A stretch of DNA of 45,135 nt from Bryobacterales bacterium (GTDB lineage: Bacteria > Acidobacteriota > Terriglobia > Bryobacterales > Bryobacteraceae), in NCBI GenBank assembly GCA_003162425.1, contig PMOK01000066.1:1-45135 (forward strand), given 5' to 3'. The position numbers and the translations under genes were made by a program. Below are positions 23,225-30,944 of the stretch, piece after piece (within the stretch, counting starts at the first letter, position 1; each line of letters begins with the position of its first letter). Under the pieces are notes generated by a model that worked only from the letters and a program-made list of their open reading frames with translations, did not search any database and was not told where the DNA came from.

Positions 23225-23408
23225 TGACATTCTACATGCATTGGGCGGGATTCGGGCAAGGACTCGCCGCGCCGTGCAGCTTTCGCGCGTGGGAGCGCAG
23301 AAAATCCAGGGGTCTGGCGGGCGTCGAATCTGGTCCCTTCTTTCAAAACATGCACTTACGTTCGGCAAGGCCCGTGCAAGGAAATACACGAGTTCAAGGA
23401 GCGAGTCA

Positions 23409-23663
23409 ATGAAAGCAAACGTACTGAAAGATGCCGCAAAGACCGGCGAACGGGTAGTGGAACGATTCACCGCTTCCAAGGAGGCGGTCTCCGATGCGTG
23501 GGATGACACCAGGCACTTCGTACATCGCACGCGCCGTACCATCAGAGACTTGCTCGGCGAGGCCAAATATAATATCAAGCGTTTTCCAATCCGGTCTGTA
23601 GCGCTCGCATTTGGGGCTGGCGCTGTGATCGGGATCTTGATTTCGCGCAACCGAAAAAGCTGA
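23409..23663 (+). CDS. DUF883/YtxH-like small membrane-anchored protein
   Basis: 84 residues, ATG 23409 preceded by AAGGAG. The first 60 residues are helical and charged (VLKDAAKTGERVVERFTASK, DTRHFVHRTRRTIRDLLGEA), followed by a C-terminal membrane segment, SVALAFGAGAVIGILISRN. This resembles the ElaB/YqjD (DUF883) and YtxH-like stress-associated proteins, some of which bind ribosomes at the membrane. The following 170 bp hold nothing recognised. Confidence 0.6.
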   Translation: MKANVLKDAAKTGERVVERFTASKEAVSDAWDDTRHFVHRTRRTIRDLLGEAKYNIKRFPIRSVALAFGAGAVIGILISRNRKS

Positions 23664-23833
23664 TTGCCGAGCTATTGGGTGAAAGCACCCACCCAATTAA
23701 GGATCGAAAGCCAAGGCGATGGCGCACATTCTTGTCTCCTAAGTGTTGGGAACAGTTGAGCATCCCGCTCAAGGCCCTCTCCCTATTCCCCTGGGCCTGA
23801 GATTGCAATAGGTTACGCGAGGGGAAGGAATAT

Positions 23834-24373
23834 ATGCGAAAAGCTTTCTCTGTTGCAGTGTTAGTAGCCCTGGCCTCGTCTTTTGCAATAGCTCAAGACA
23901 AGCGCCCTGCGCCGGCGCAAGCCCAAAGGGGGCGTGAACTCTTTGTGAAATCGCCCAAAGGGACCGCCTGCGCTACCTGTCATTTCCTGGACGGCGTCGG
24001 AACCGCAGTTGGACCGGATCTCTCGAAATTTGCTTCGGTAGCAACGCCGCACAGCTTAGTGGCGACCATCAAGATGACCATGACCAATGAGGTCCAGTTG
24101 GTCAAGACCGCTGATGGAAAATTCCCGGGAATTCTGAAGCAGAAGCAAGGCGACGACTTCGAGTTCTGGGACCTGAGCAAAATACCTCCGGTGCTTCAGA
24201 AACTGACTGCGAAACAGATCACCTCCATGGACCGGGATACGGTTTGGAAACACCCACCGGCCTTGGCTGACTATAACGCGCAAGAGTTGGCCGATATTAT
24301 CGGATTCTTGCGATGGGCCTCCACCGGATCGCAGAAGGAGATCAAGGCCTCCGAAGTGGACGATTCGCAGTAA
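23834..24373 (+). CDS. Exported mono-haem cytochrome c
   Basis: 179 residues. Signal peptide (KAFSVAVLVALASSFAIAQ), then RGRELFVKSPKGTACATCHFLDG with haem ligands C46, C49 and H50, and VGPDLSKFASVATPHSL, typical of the cytochrome c class found with periplasmic dehydrogenases. A distal Met ligand is not obvious; VKLMT-like Met residues occur at TIKMTMTNEV. The C-terminal part (DYNAQELADIIGFLRW) is the usual closing helix. Electron-transfer partner unknown. Confidence 0.82.
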   Translation: MRKAFSVAVLVALASSFAIAQDKRPAPAQAQRGRELFVKSPKGTACATCHFLDGVGTAVGPDLSKFASVATPHSLVATIKMTMTNEVQLVKTADGKFPGILKQKQGDDFEFWDLSKIPPVLQKLTAKQITSMDRDTVWKHPPALADYNAQELADIIGFLRWASTGSQKEIKASEVDDSQ

Positions 24374-24403
24374 GTATCGCGCCTAAGAAAAGCAGGACGG
24401 CCT

Positions 24404-24571
24404 TTAATGACCGTCGTGATCCGAATCCGAAGCCTCTTTGGCTTCCTTGCTGAGGGTCACCGTGTCTTGAGGTTCTTGCGCTTTCTGTTTTGCCTCCTGC
24501 TGCTGAGCCTGATGTGCCTGCTGCCAATATGACTGACTCACCTGCGTACTGCTGCTGATGCTATTTGTCAT
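24404..24571 (-). CDS. Small conserved-looking hydrophilic protein
   Basis: 55 residues from ATG 24571, with AAGGAG upstream. Composition is Gln/Ser/Ala-rich (QVSQSYWQQAHQAQQQEAKQ), ending in EPQDTVTLSKEAKEASDSDH. The VTLSKEA motif is seen in several small or secreted bacterial proteins but gives no function. The good ribosome site and regular codon use argue for a real gene. Confidence 0.45.
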   Translation of the reverse strand: MTNSISSSTQVSQSYWQQAHQAQQQEAKQKAQEPQDTVTLSKEAKEASDSDHDGH

Positions 24572-24644
24572 TGAACCACTCCTTGTGAATGGTCTTATCG
24601 GATGCACCAAGAAAAGTATTAGCGAAACTTTTTGCTCTACGCCG

Positions 24645-24722
24645 GTCCCCTCGCTTACGCTCGGGGCTACCGAACAGTCGTAACCGACACCGAAGTGTAG
24701 CCCCGCGCGTCAGCAAGGGGAC
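24645..24722. repeat. REP-like pair, family E, opposed orientation
   Basis: 24645-24670 is the reverse copy (GTCCCC at its left, CTAC at its right) and 24697-24722 the forward copy (GTAG, CCCC ... GGGG, AC). The two heads face each other across 26 bp. Both match the element at 21387. Confidence 0.6.
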
Positions 24723-24728
24723 CTTCCG

Positions 24729-24912
24729 TTACAACGACCTCAGGAAATTAAGTATGTCCTGTTTCTGCGATTTGTCGAGGGATTGGAACATATCTACAAC
24801 CCGCTCTGCCTCCGAATTCTGACTGCCATGCGCCAGGATAGCCTGCAGCAAGTCGCTGGTGCGTCCGTCATGCAGGAAAAAGATGCAAGCCCATAGGGAT
24901 TTCCAGGAGGCG
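24729..24912 (-). pseudogene. C-terminal fragment of a di-haem oxidoreductase (DUF1111-like)
   Basis: The minus strand encodes SLWACIFFLHDGRTSDLLQA, ILAHGSQNSEAERVVDMF and SLDKSQKQDILNFLRSL before TAA. The FLHDGRTSDL and EKQDLLNFLRSL elements are the hallmark C-terminus of di-haem thiol oxidoreductase/cytochrome c peroxidase relatives. Everything upstream is missing: the homology ends within ten bases of a 116-bp inverted-repeat element (24922-25037). This is a truncated remnant. Confidence 0.65.
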
Positions 24913-24921
24913 TGGTTAATG

Positions 24922-25037
24922 GTGGGGCGGACCCCCTGGTCCGCGCGGGTCCCCCTGGACCCGCTACCTCAAGCATTGACAAATACCAGCAGCAGGCTGA
25001 CGTGGGCGTCGGCCGCGGACCAGGGGGTCCGCCCCAC
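24922..25037. repeat. 116-bp element with perfect 24-bp terminal inverted repeats (family D)
   Basis: The left arm (24922-24945) and right arm (25014-25037) are perfect complements of 24 bases. Each arm is itself a hairpin: head GTGG, stem GCGGACC, loop CCCT, arm GGTCCGC. The 68-nt core codes for nothing recognised. It lies between the oxidoreductase remnant and the TPR gene. Confidence 0.8.
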
Positions 25038-25063
25038 GAATGCGCTGCGCGAAATTTAGCGGT

Positions 25064-26650
25064 TCACCGCGATGCGGGTTCCGCCTTCCTCGCGAGCCCT
25101 TTTACCGCCAAGGCGCGATTCTGAAGCGCGTTGGCATAGTTCGGCTCCAGCCGGATGGCTTCATCGAAGTCAGCCAAAGCGTGTTGGAAGTCGCGTTTCA
25201 ACAGATACACAAAACCGCGAGCGTTGTACGCTCGCGCGAAATCGGTCTGGATGCGAACTGCCTCAGTCAATTCCGCGATCGCTTCATCATAATGTCCGGA
25301 CGCTGTGAGAGCACGTCCCCTCAGATCATGCTGAGCAGCCGCGCCCGTGGCTGGAGGCTTCGCTTGAGGTGCGGCCGGCTTGGGCGGTTGCGGCGCGATA
25401 GGTGCCTGCTCAGGTTCCACTGGCTTTGATGCCACAGGTTGCTCTTCGGGCTGCGGTGGCTTCGGCGCTTCTACCGGCTTCGCTTCGGCCTCCTTCGCCG
25501 GTTCCAGCTTCGCCTCCGCTAACTTCGCTTCGGCTTTCTTGAGGACATCCGATGCTTCGCTATAAGCCGGCCGCAGCCGAAGGGCCTGCGCGAGATCATC
25601 GTGCGCCTTGGCAAAATCGCCCAGCAAGTAGTACGCGCTGCCGCGCGCATACCATACCTCCGGAAGGTTGGGATTCAATTCAATAGCCTTGGTTCGATCC
25701 GCCAGCCCTTTCTCGTGCATCCCGAGCAGATGATACGACCCACCGCGCGCCAGGTACACTTCCGCCATATTCGGCGCAACCCGGACGGCTTCCTCCCGAT
25801 CGTTAAGCGCTTCCGCCAGACGGTCTAACCTCACGAAAGCTGCCGCGCGAGCGAGATAGGCATACGGATCTTGAGGAGTGATCTTCACCGCCTCGGAAAA
25901 ATCCGCGATGGCTTTTTCGTTTTCTCCAAGCCGCAGATGCGCGGCTCCTCGCATGGTGTAGGCCTTGCCATCCTGGGGGCGGATTTCAAGAACAGAATCG
26001 AAGTCCTTGATGGCTCGCGCAAATTCGCCAAGCTGCCCCCAGGCGAAGCCGCGGCTCGAGTAGGCGTCCGCATAGTCCGCTTTCAGGTTGATGCTCTGGT
26101 CGTAGTCCTCAATAGCGTCGCGATAACGCCCGGCACTGGCGTAGACATTGCCCCGCGCCTCAATAGGTACCGGATCGTCGAGTCGAAGCTTGATGCCCTG
26201 GGTGTAATCGGCAATAGCCTGCTCGGTTTCGCTCAGGCTCGCATGAGCGGCTGCCCGGCTGTTGTAAATGGCCGCGGTGTCGAGCTTCAGTCGAATAGCA
26301 TGGTCGTAATCGGCGAGCGCCTTTCGTGGTTCGGTCAATGCTCTATAGACGTCGCCACGCACCTGGTAGCTCTGCGCGTCACCGGGCGACAAGCCAATCG
26401 CCTGCGTGCAGTCTTCGAGCGCGTGTTGCTGGTCACCCTCGAGCGAGCGTACTTTGGCGCGATGCTGGTAGAAAGACGCGTCGCCGGCGTCATTTTGGAT
26501 GGCCTGCGTGTACGCCTTCTCAGCTTCTTTCCACTGGCCGGCGGCTTCATAACGAAGTCCTTCCCGGAACGCCTTCTGAGCCGTCGGATTGGAGGCAAGC
26601 GAAGACCCGGCCAACGCGAGCGAGAGCAGCAGAGAACTACAGCACCGCAT
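25064..26650 (-). CDS. Secreted multi-TPR protein
   Basis: 528 residues. Signal peptide (CCSSLLLSLALAGSSLAS), then about eleven TPR units (for example AFREGLRYEAAGQWKEAEKA, SLEGDQQHALEDCTQAIGLSP, YARGSAYYLLGDFAKAHDDLAQAL). A low-complexity Lys/Glu/Pro/Ala linker follows (AEAKPVEAPKPPQPEEQPVA), then two more TPRs (RALTASGHYDEAIAELTEAV, VYLLKRDFQHALADFDEAIR). TPR arrays bind proteins; the linker probably tethers the last pair. No partner is evident. It ends 26 bp from the family D element. Confidence 0.8.
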   Translation of the reverse strand: MRCCSSLLLSLALAGSSLASNPTAQKAFREGLRYEAAGQWKEAEKAYTQAIQNDAGDASFYQHRAKVRSLEGDQQHALEDCTQAIGLSPGDAQSYQVRGDVYRALTEPRKALADYDHAIRLKLDTAAIYNSRAAAHASLSETEQAIADYTQGIKLRLDDPVPIEARGNVYASAGRYRDAIEDYDQSINLKADYADAYSSRGFAWGQLGEFARAIKDFDSVLEIRPQDGKAYTMRGAAHLRLGENEKAIADFSEAVKITPQDPYAYLARAAAFVRLDRLAEALNDREEAVRVAPNMAEVYLARGGSYHLLGMHEKGLADRTKAIELNPNLPEVWYARGSAYYLLGDFAKAHDDLAQALRLRPAYSEASDVLKKAEAKLAEAKLEPAKEAEAKPVEAPKPPQPEEQPVASKPVEPEQAPIAPQPPKPAAPQAKPPATGAAAQHDLRGRALTASGHYDEAIAELTEAVRIQTDFARAYNARGFVYLLKRDFQHALADFDEAIRLEPNYANALQNRALAVKGLARKAEPASR

Positions 26651-26699
26651 CGAAAAGCTTTTGAAATTTCACGGTAGCACAGTGAGCGGTAGCGGGACG

Positions 26700-27695
26700 C
26701 TACGGCATCGCGATCGCGGCCGTCGGGAAAGCAATCAGCGAGAAGTGCGAGACGATCCGTCCCAGGAAACTATCGCGCTCCGATACGCTCACCCATTTCA
26801 GCAGTGCCGATTCGCCGTCCTCGGAGAAGAACCCCACGCCGCCGCGGCTGAGGCGATTGTCCATCCAGGAACTAACCAATTGGCCGTTCACCGACGTCAG
26901 GAACCGGCCGCCCCTCACGCTGACCCGAACTTGATAATCAACACCCCGTTCCAGCGTGAGGGGCAGAGGCAGTTCCACGCGCTCGCGCTCGCGGCCGTCC
27001 AGAACAATGAAGCGCACCAGGCCGGCATTGGGGAGAGGGCCGGGTTTGGTGATGATGAGCTTGGTGGCGTAATAGTTCCGAACATCGGAGGCGCGAAAAG
27101 CCCAGTCGATACTCTTGCGCTCGATCTGTCCCATGAATTCCATCTCGTAGTTGGAGAGCGAAGTGGACGGTTTCCACACCCGCAAAGATGTGGGATGCAC
27201 CACGCCGCTTTCCATGGACCAGTCCGAGCCGACTGACTTGAAACCCTCCCAGTTCGCAACGCCAGAATGGAAATCCTCCCGCAAAGTTCCCGAACTCTTG
27301 CTCTGCAGCAGGTTGCCGATCATCTGTCCGAAGCTGCTTTTACTCTGGTGAGGATTGGTGTCCGGCAAAGGCGATATAGCCTTGGCGGCCGGGGCGCCCA
27401 TCGGCAACTGCGACAACGCCAGCAACACGAACACCACCGCAAGCCCGGCGAAAACTGTTGTGGATAAACCTTTTTGTCCCGATTTCTCCTCCCGCTTAAC
27501 CTGCGTGATAGCCCGCCAGGTGGGGAGTTGTTGACTGTCATCAAAGCCGTACAGATCCTCGGCCTCGCGTACCGCGCGCGCGGATTTCGAGGTAGCTTTC
27601 GTGCGATGATCGTCACAGCAGAAGTGCGGATCCTTCAGCTTGCGGACCGGACCGATCTTCTTGCGGCAATATCTACAAACCATGTTACGAGCCAT
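26700..27695 (-). CDS. Zinc-ribbon membrane protein with concanavalin-like C-terminal domain
   Basis: 331 residues. N-terminal CRYCRKKIGPVRKLKDPHFCCDDH looks like a zinc site; then a charged region, one membrane helix (LSTTVFAGLAVVFVLLALSQL, ~79-98) and a beta-rich domain of ~190 residues (REDFHSGVANWEGF, WAFRASDVRNYYATKLII, YQVRVSVRGGRFLTSVNGQL) that resembles LamG/DUF1080-type folds. Cytoplasmic zinc domain and extracytoplasmic sugar-binding-like domain is the likely topology. It recalls the operon of J-domain and zinc-ribbon proteins at 14.8-17.4 kb. No function assigned. Confidence 0.55.
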   Translation of the reverse strand: MARNMVCRYCRKKIGPVRKLKDPHFCCDDHRTKATSKSARAVREAEDLYGFDDSQQLPTWRAITQVKREEKSGQKGLSTTVFAGLAVVFVLLALSQLPMGAPAAKAISPLPDTNPHQSKSSFGQMIGNLLQSKSSGTLREDFHSGVANWEGFKSVGSDWSMESGVVHPTSLRVWKPSTSLSNYEMEFMGQIERKSIDWAFRASDVRNYYATKLIITKPGPLPNAGLVRFIVLDGRERERVELPLPLTLERGVDYQVRVSVRGGRFLTSVNGQLVSSWMDNRLSRGGVGFFSEDGESALLKWVSVSERDSFLGRIVSHFSLIAFPTAAIAMP

Positions 27696-27782
27696 TGGGC
27701 CTGTACCGGATTGGTCCTATACCAATCAGGCTGCCCCAGTTTAACAGGTGGGTTTCGACAAAGAAATGTACTAAGGGAAGAA

Positions 27783-27864
27783 TATAATGATGGTGGGCGT
27801 TCGGGCTTGGTTCCACTAGGGCCAAGACCTTAGGCGCTACCGGGTACCCCCAAAATGGTGGAAC
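27783..27864 (+). promoter_or_regulatory. -10 box and inverted-repeat leader upstream of the lipoprotein gene
   Basis: A perfect TATAAT lies at 27783-27788; no -35 is seen at normal spacing. Downstream, GTTCCAC (27810-27816) and GTGGAAC (27858-27864) could pair in a leader of about 110 nt. Between them is a palindromic GGGTACCC followed by a C-run. Confidence 0.35.
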
Positions 27865-27907
27865 AGGGGGCGTAGAACTTGTCGTATATCTTGCGAGGAC
27901 GGGTCAA

Positions 27908-28624
27908 ATGCTCTCAATCACGCGTGGAATTCTAGCCGCAGTTGCTGCTCTAAGCCTTGTGGGCTTAACAGGTTGTGTGGAGTGGGAGCCTGAGGGCCCG
28001 GCCCGCACGGAGACCCGCTCCATCGAACTGGACAAGTCCGAGCTGGTTCACGTCGAGTTGAAGATGGGCGCCGGTGAGCTCAACGTTCAAGGCGGTTCCG
28101 CGAAGCTGATGGAGACCGAGTTCCGCTATAACCGGCCTAGCCTGAAACCGGAGATTCGCTACGATTCCAGCGGCTTCCGCGGGCATCTGGTGGTGGAGGA
28201 GCCCCACGGCCCGCACGGAAACCACTCGGGTCATAATCGTTGGGACGTGCGCCTTAACGATGACAAACCGATGGATCTCCAGGTCGACTTCGGCGCGGGC
28301 GACGGCCGTTTGGATGTTGGCAGCCTTACGCTACGCAGCCTGGATGTGCACATGGGGGTTGGCCAACTGAGGATCGATCTGCGTGGTAAGCCCAAGAACG
28401 ACTATAACGTGAGCGTCCACGGCGGCGTTGGCGAGGCAACCATTTATCTTCCCTCAGGCGTGGGCGTGATTGCGGACGCCAAGGGCGGCATCGGCGGGGT
28501 CAATGCCCGTGGCCTGGAGAAGCGCGACGACCGTTATGTGAACGAGGAATACGGGCATTCCAAGATCACTATCCGGCTGGATGTTCGCGGAGGCATCGGC
28601 GCCATCAACCTGATCGGCGGGTAG
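27908..28624 (+). CDS. Lipoprotein with toastrack (DUF4097/LiaF-like) beta domain
   Basis: 238 residues. Lipobox LTGC after a hydrophobic signal (ILAAVAALSLVG). The rest is a repetitive beta-helix/toastrack: VHVELKMGAGELNVQGGSAK, LQVDFGAGDGRLDVGSLTLR, LDVHMGVGQLRIDLRGK, VSVHGGVGEATIYLPSGVGV and IRLDVRGGIGAINLIGG. A His-rich insert (EEPHGPHGNHSGHN) could bind metal. Related domains in LiaF/LiaG proteins belong to envelope-stress sensing. The TAG stop is the last three bases of a GTAG that heads a REP hairpin (28621). Confidence 0.75.
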   Translation: MLSITRGILAAVAALSLVGLTGCVEWEPEGPARTETRSIELDKSELVHVELKMGAGELNVQGGSAKLMETEFRYNRPSLKPEIRYDSSGFRGHLVVEEPHGPHGNHSGHNRWDVRLNDDKPMDLQVDFGAGDGRLDVGSLTLRSLDVHMGVGQLRIDLRGKPKNDYNVSVHGGVGEATIYLPSGVGVIADAKGGIGGVNARGLEKRDDRYVNEEYGHSKITIRLDVRGGIGAINLIGG

Positions 28625-28672
28625 GACAAGCCTCCGGCTTGTCCCTTCGAACAAGTCAGACACTTGCCCTAC
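28621..28672. repeat. REP hairpin pair, family B (BIME-like)
   Basis: Forward copy 28621-28644: head GTAG, stem GACAAGCC, loop TCC, arm GGCTTGTC. A diverged reverse copy (28652-28672) ends in CTAC with arms CAAGT/ACTTG. The forward head overlaps the lipoprotein stop codon. The remaining gap to 28759 has no gene. Confidence 0.7.
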
Positions 28673-28758
28673 AAGGTTCTACATCTAAAGGATTTATCGC
28701 ACTATGCCGATCAAACCATGTCAGTGTCTATTCCTTTTTTTGCGTGGGGATATTGAGC

Positions 28759-30879
28759 GTGTCGGACGTATCACCATTGATCTGGCTGCTGTGCTTCGTC
28801 GTGCTAGCTCTTCTGACGAGCTACGTGCGGCGGAAACGCCGCTCGGACCAAGTCGAAACTGGAACACAGGAACGCGTGTGGGACGAGTCGGCCAACGACG
28901 ACCTGTTCGAAACAGCGCCCATCGGATATCTCGAGATCGATCTCAAGGGAATCGTGCGGCGCGTCAATCGGCGGGAATGCGAACTGCGCAAACTGGCTCA
29001 GCGCGAAATGGTAGGAAAATACTGCTGGGATTTAATACCACCCTCCGAACGGCAGAGGTATCGCGATCAAATTGAGCGCAGACTCACGGGACAGACCGCG
29101 CTCCTACCGTATCAGCATCAATATCTGCGGCCGGACGGCGCTCAGGTCACTGTTGAAATCCATGAACACAAGCTTGAGAACCAATATCGCATCATCGTAG
29201 GTCTGCGCCTGGCCTCGGTGGACGTTACCGAACGCAAGAAGAGCGAAGACCAGGCCTACGAGACAGCTGCGGAACTGCGTGCGCTATTCCAGGCCTTCCC
29301 GGATTTGTTTCTCCGCTTGGACCGCGACGGAAACGTCCTGGATTGCAAAGGCGGCCAGAGTTCCGACCCTTTCCTGTCCGCGGAAAAGTTCGCGGATCGC
29401 AACTTGAAGGACATCCTGGCGCCTGCAGTGGTGGAACTGTTCGCTGAAGCTCAGGACAAAGTCAGGAAGACCGTCGCATTGGAGGTAATCGAGTTTAAGG
29501 CGGAAGGCCGGCAGGGCGAGCAGGTCTATGAAAGCCGCCTGTTGCCGCTGCGCTGGGATCACTGGATCGCCGTAGTTCGGAACATCACCGCGCGCAAGAG
29601 CGGCGAGTTGAAATTGACCGAATACGCCCAAGAGCTGGAGCGCAAGAACGAAGAGTTGGAGGCGGCGCTGGCTACGGCGCGGGAGGCAACGCAACTGAGG
29701 AGCCGCTTCCTGGCGAACATGAGCCACGAGATTCGCACTCCGATGAACGGCGTCCTGGGGATGACGGACTTCTTGCTTGCCACCAAGCTCACAGCCGAGC
29801 AACAGGAGTTCGCCGAATCCATCAAAGGTTCCGCGGATGCTCTGATGGCGCTGATCAACGACATCCTGGACCTTTCCAAAATCGAAGCCGGGAAAATGCG
29901 GCTCGACCGGGTTCCATTTCAACTCGGAGCCACTATTGCAGAGGTCGCTTCTATGTTCGCGCTGGAGGCTCGCCTGAAGGGCCTGGAGTTTGTCTCCAAC
30001 ATTCCTCCAGACCTGCCGCGCGTGGTGGGAGATCCGGGACGGCTCCGGCAAGTGTTGAGGAATCTTCTGGGCAATGCGCTCAAATTCACTGATCGCGGTG
30101 AAATCGGAGTCCGCGCTGAACTGTTGAACGAGGCCACCAACGTCGTTCAGATTCGATTTACAGTGCACGACACTGGAATCGGGATGCCCACGGATCAGCA
30201 GAGCCGGCTGTTTGAGAGTTTCACACAAGGAGACGGATCCAGCACGCGGCGGCATGGTGGAACGGGTGTGGGCCTTGCGATCTCAAAACAACTGGTGGAG
30301 TTGCTGGGCGGTGAAATCGGAGTGGCGAGCGAGCCTGGCCACGGAAGCCGGTTCTGGTTCACGGCCAGTTTCGGCAAGGCTTCGCCTGCGGAAACACCAG
30401 CGCCGAAACCTGTGGTGGTACAGGATCGCATCATCCGATCTACGCCGAGAATCCCGCTCGCGGCGCCGGCTGCGTGTCCGCAAAAGCCTGTTCCCATCGC
30501 GACTCATCTGCGTGTATTGCTGGCCGAGGACAACGAAATCAACCAGCGCATTACGCTACGGCTGCTCGAAAAACTCGGAGTGCCCGCCGATGCGGTAGTC
30601 AATGGACGTGAAGCCGTACAGGCCCTGGAGAAAAGGAAATACGATCTGGTATTGATGGACTGCCAGATGCCCGACATGGACGGATTCGAAGCCACGGCGA
30701 TTGTTCGCAGCCGCGAAGTCGGTACGCACACGCCCATCTGCGCCCTCACCGCCAATGCAATGGAGGGCGACCGCGAGCGTTGTCTGGCCGCCGGTATGGA
30801 CGACTACATCAGCAAGCCAGTGGGTCTGGAGAAACTGCAAAAGGCCGTGGACCGCTGGGTGCATCGCCCAGTAGCCTAG
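28759..30879 (+). CDS. Hybrid sensor histidine kinase / response regulator
   Basis: 706 residues from GTG 28759 (GGGGA 8 nt upstream). One membrane helix (LIWLLCFVVLALLTSYV), two PAS domains (LFETAPIGYLEIDLKGIVRR; LFQAFPDLFLRLDRDGNVL), a coiled coil, HisKA (SRFLANMSHEIRTPMNGVLG, phospho-His ~323), HATPase (HDTGIGMPTDQQSRLF, GGTGVGLAISKQLVELLGG) and a receiver domain (VLLAEDNEINQRI, acceptor Asp in VLMDCQMPDMDG ~632, Lys in YISKPVG). The kinase passes phosphate to its own receiver; the output partner is unknown. There is no separate HPt domain. A RAYT transposase follows. Confidence 0.9.
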   Translation: MSDVSPLIWLLCFVVLALLTSYVRRKRRSDQVETGTQERVWDESANDDLFETAPIGYLEIDLKGIVRRVNRRECELRKLAQREMVGKYCWDLIPPSERQRYRDQIERRLTGQTALLPYQHQYLRPDGAQVTVEIHEHKLENQYRIIVGLRLASVDVTERKKSEDQAYETAAELRALFQAFPDLFLRLDRDGNVLDCKGGQSSDPFLSAEKFADRNLKDILAPAVVELFAEAQDKVRKTVALEVIEFKAEGRQGEQVYESRLLPLRWDHWIAVVRNITARKSGELKLTEYAQELERKNEELEAALATAREATQLRSRFLANMSHEIRTPMNGVLGMTDFLLATKLTAEQQEFAESIKGSADALMALINDILDLSKIEAGKMRLDRVPFQLGATIAEVASMFALEARLKGLEFVSNIPPDLPRVVGDPGRLRQVLRNLLGNALKFTDRGEIGVRAELLNEATNVVQIRFTVHDTGIGMPTDQQSRLFESFTQGDGSSTRRHGGTGVGLAISKQLVELLGGEIGVASEPGHGSRFWFTASFGKASPAETPAPKPVVVQDRIIRSTPRIPLAAPAACPQKPVPIATHLRVLLAEDNEINQRITLRLLEKLGVPADAVVNGREAVQALEKRKYDLVLMDCQMPDMDGFEATAIVRSREVGTHTPICALTANAMEGDRERCLAAGMDDYISKPVGLEKLQKAVDRWVHRPVA

Positions 30880-30882
30880 TGA

Positions 30883-30905
30883 GTGGGGCAGCGCCATGCG
30901 CTGCC
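30883..30905 (+). repeat. REP hairpin, family C, left flank of the RAYT
   Basis: Head GTGG, stem GGCAGCGC, loop CAT, complementary arm. The 23 bases are the perfect reverse complement of 31480-31502. The element begins 3 bp after the histidine-kinase stop. Confidence 0.8.
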
Positions 30906-30944
30906 TTTCAAAGAGATCTTCTATCTCCGCTTCCACTATTTAAT

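Noticed and set aside
23234..23408. A longer N-terminus for the DUF883-like protein reading from 23241.
   Set aside because: The upstream part has no similarity and ATG 23409 has a strong AAGGAG site.
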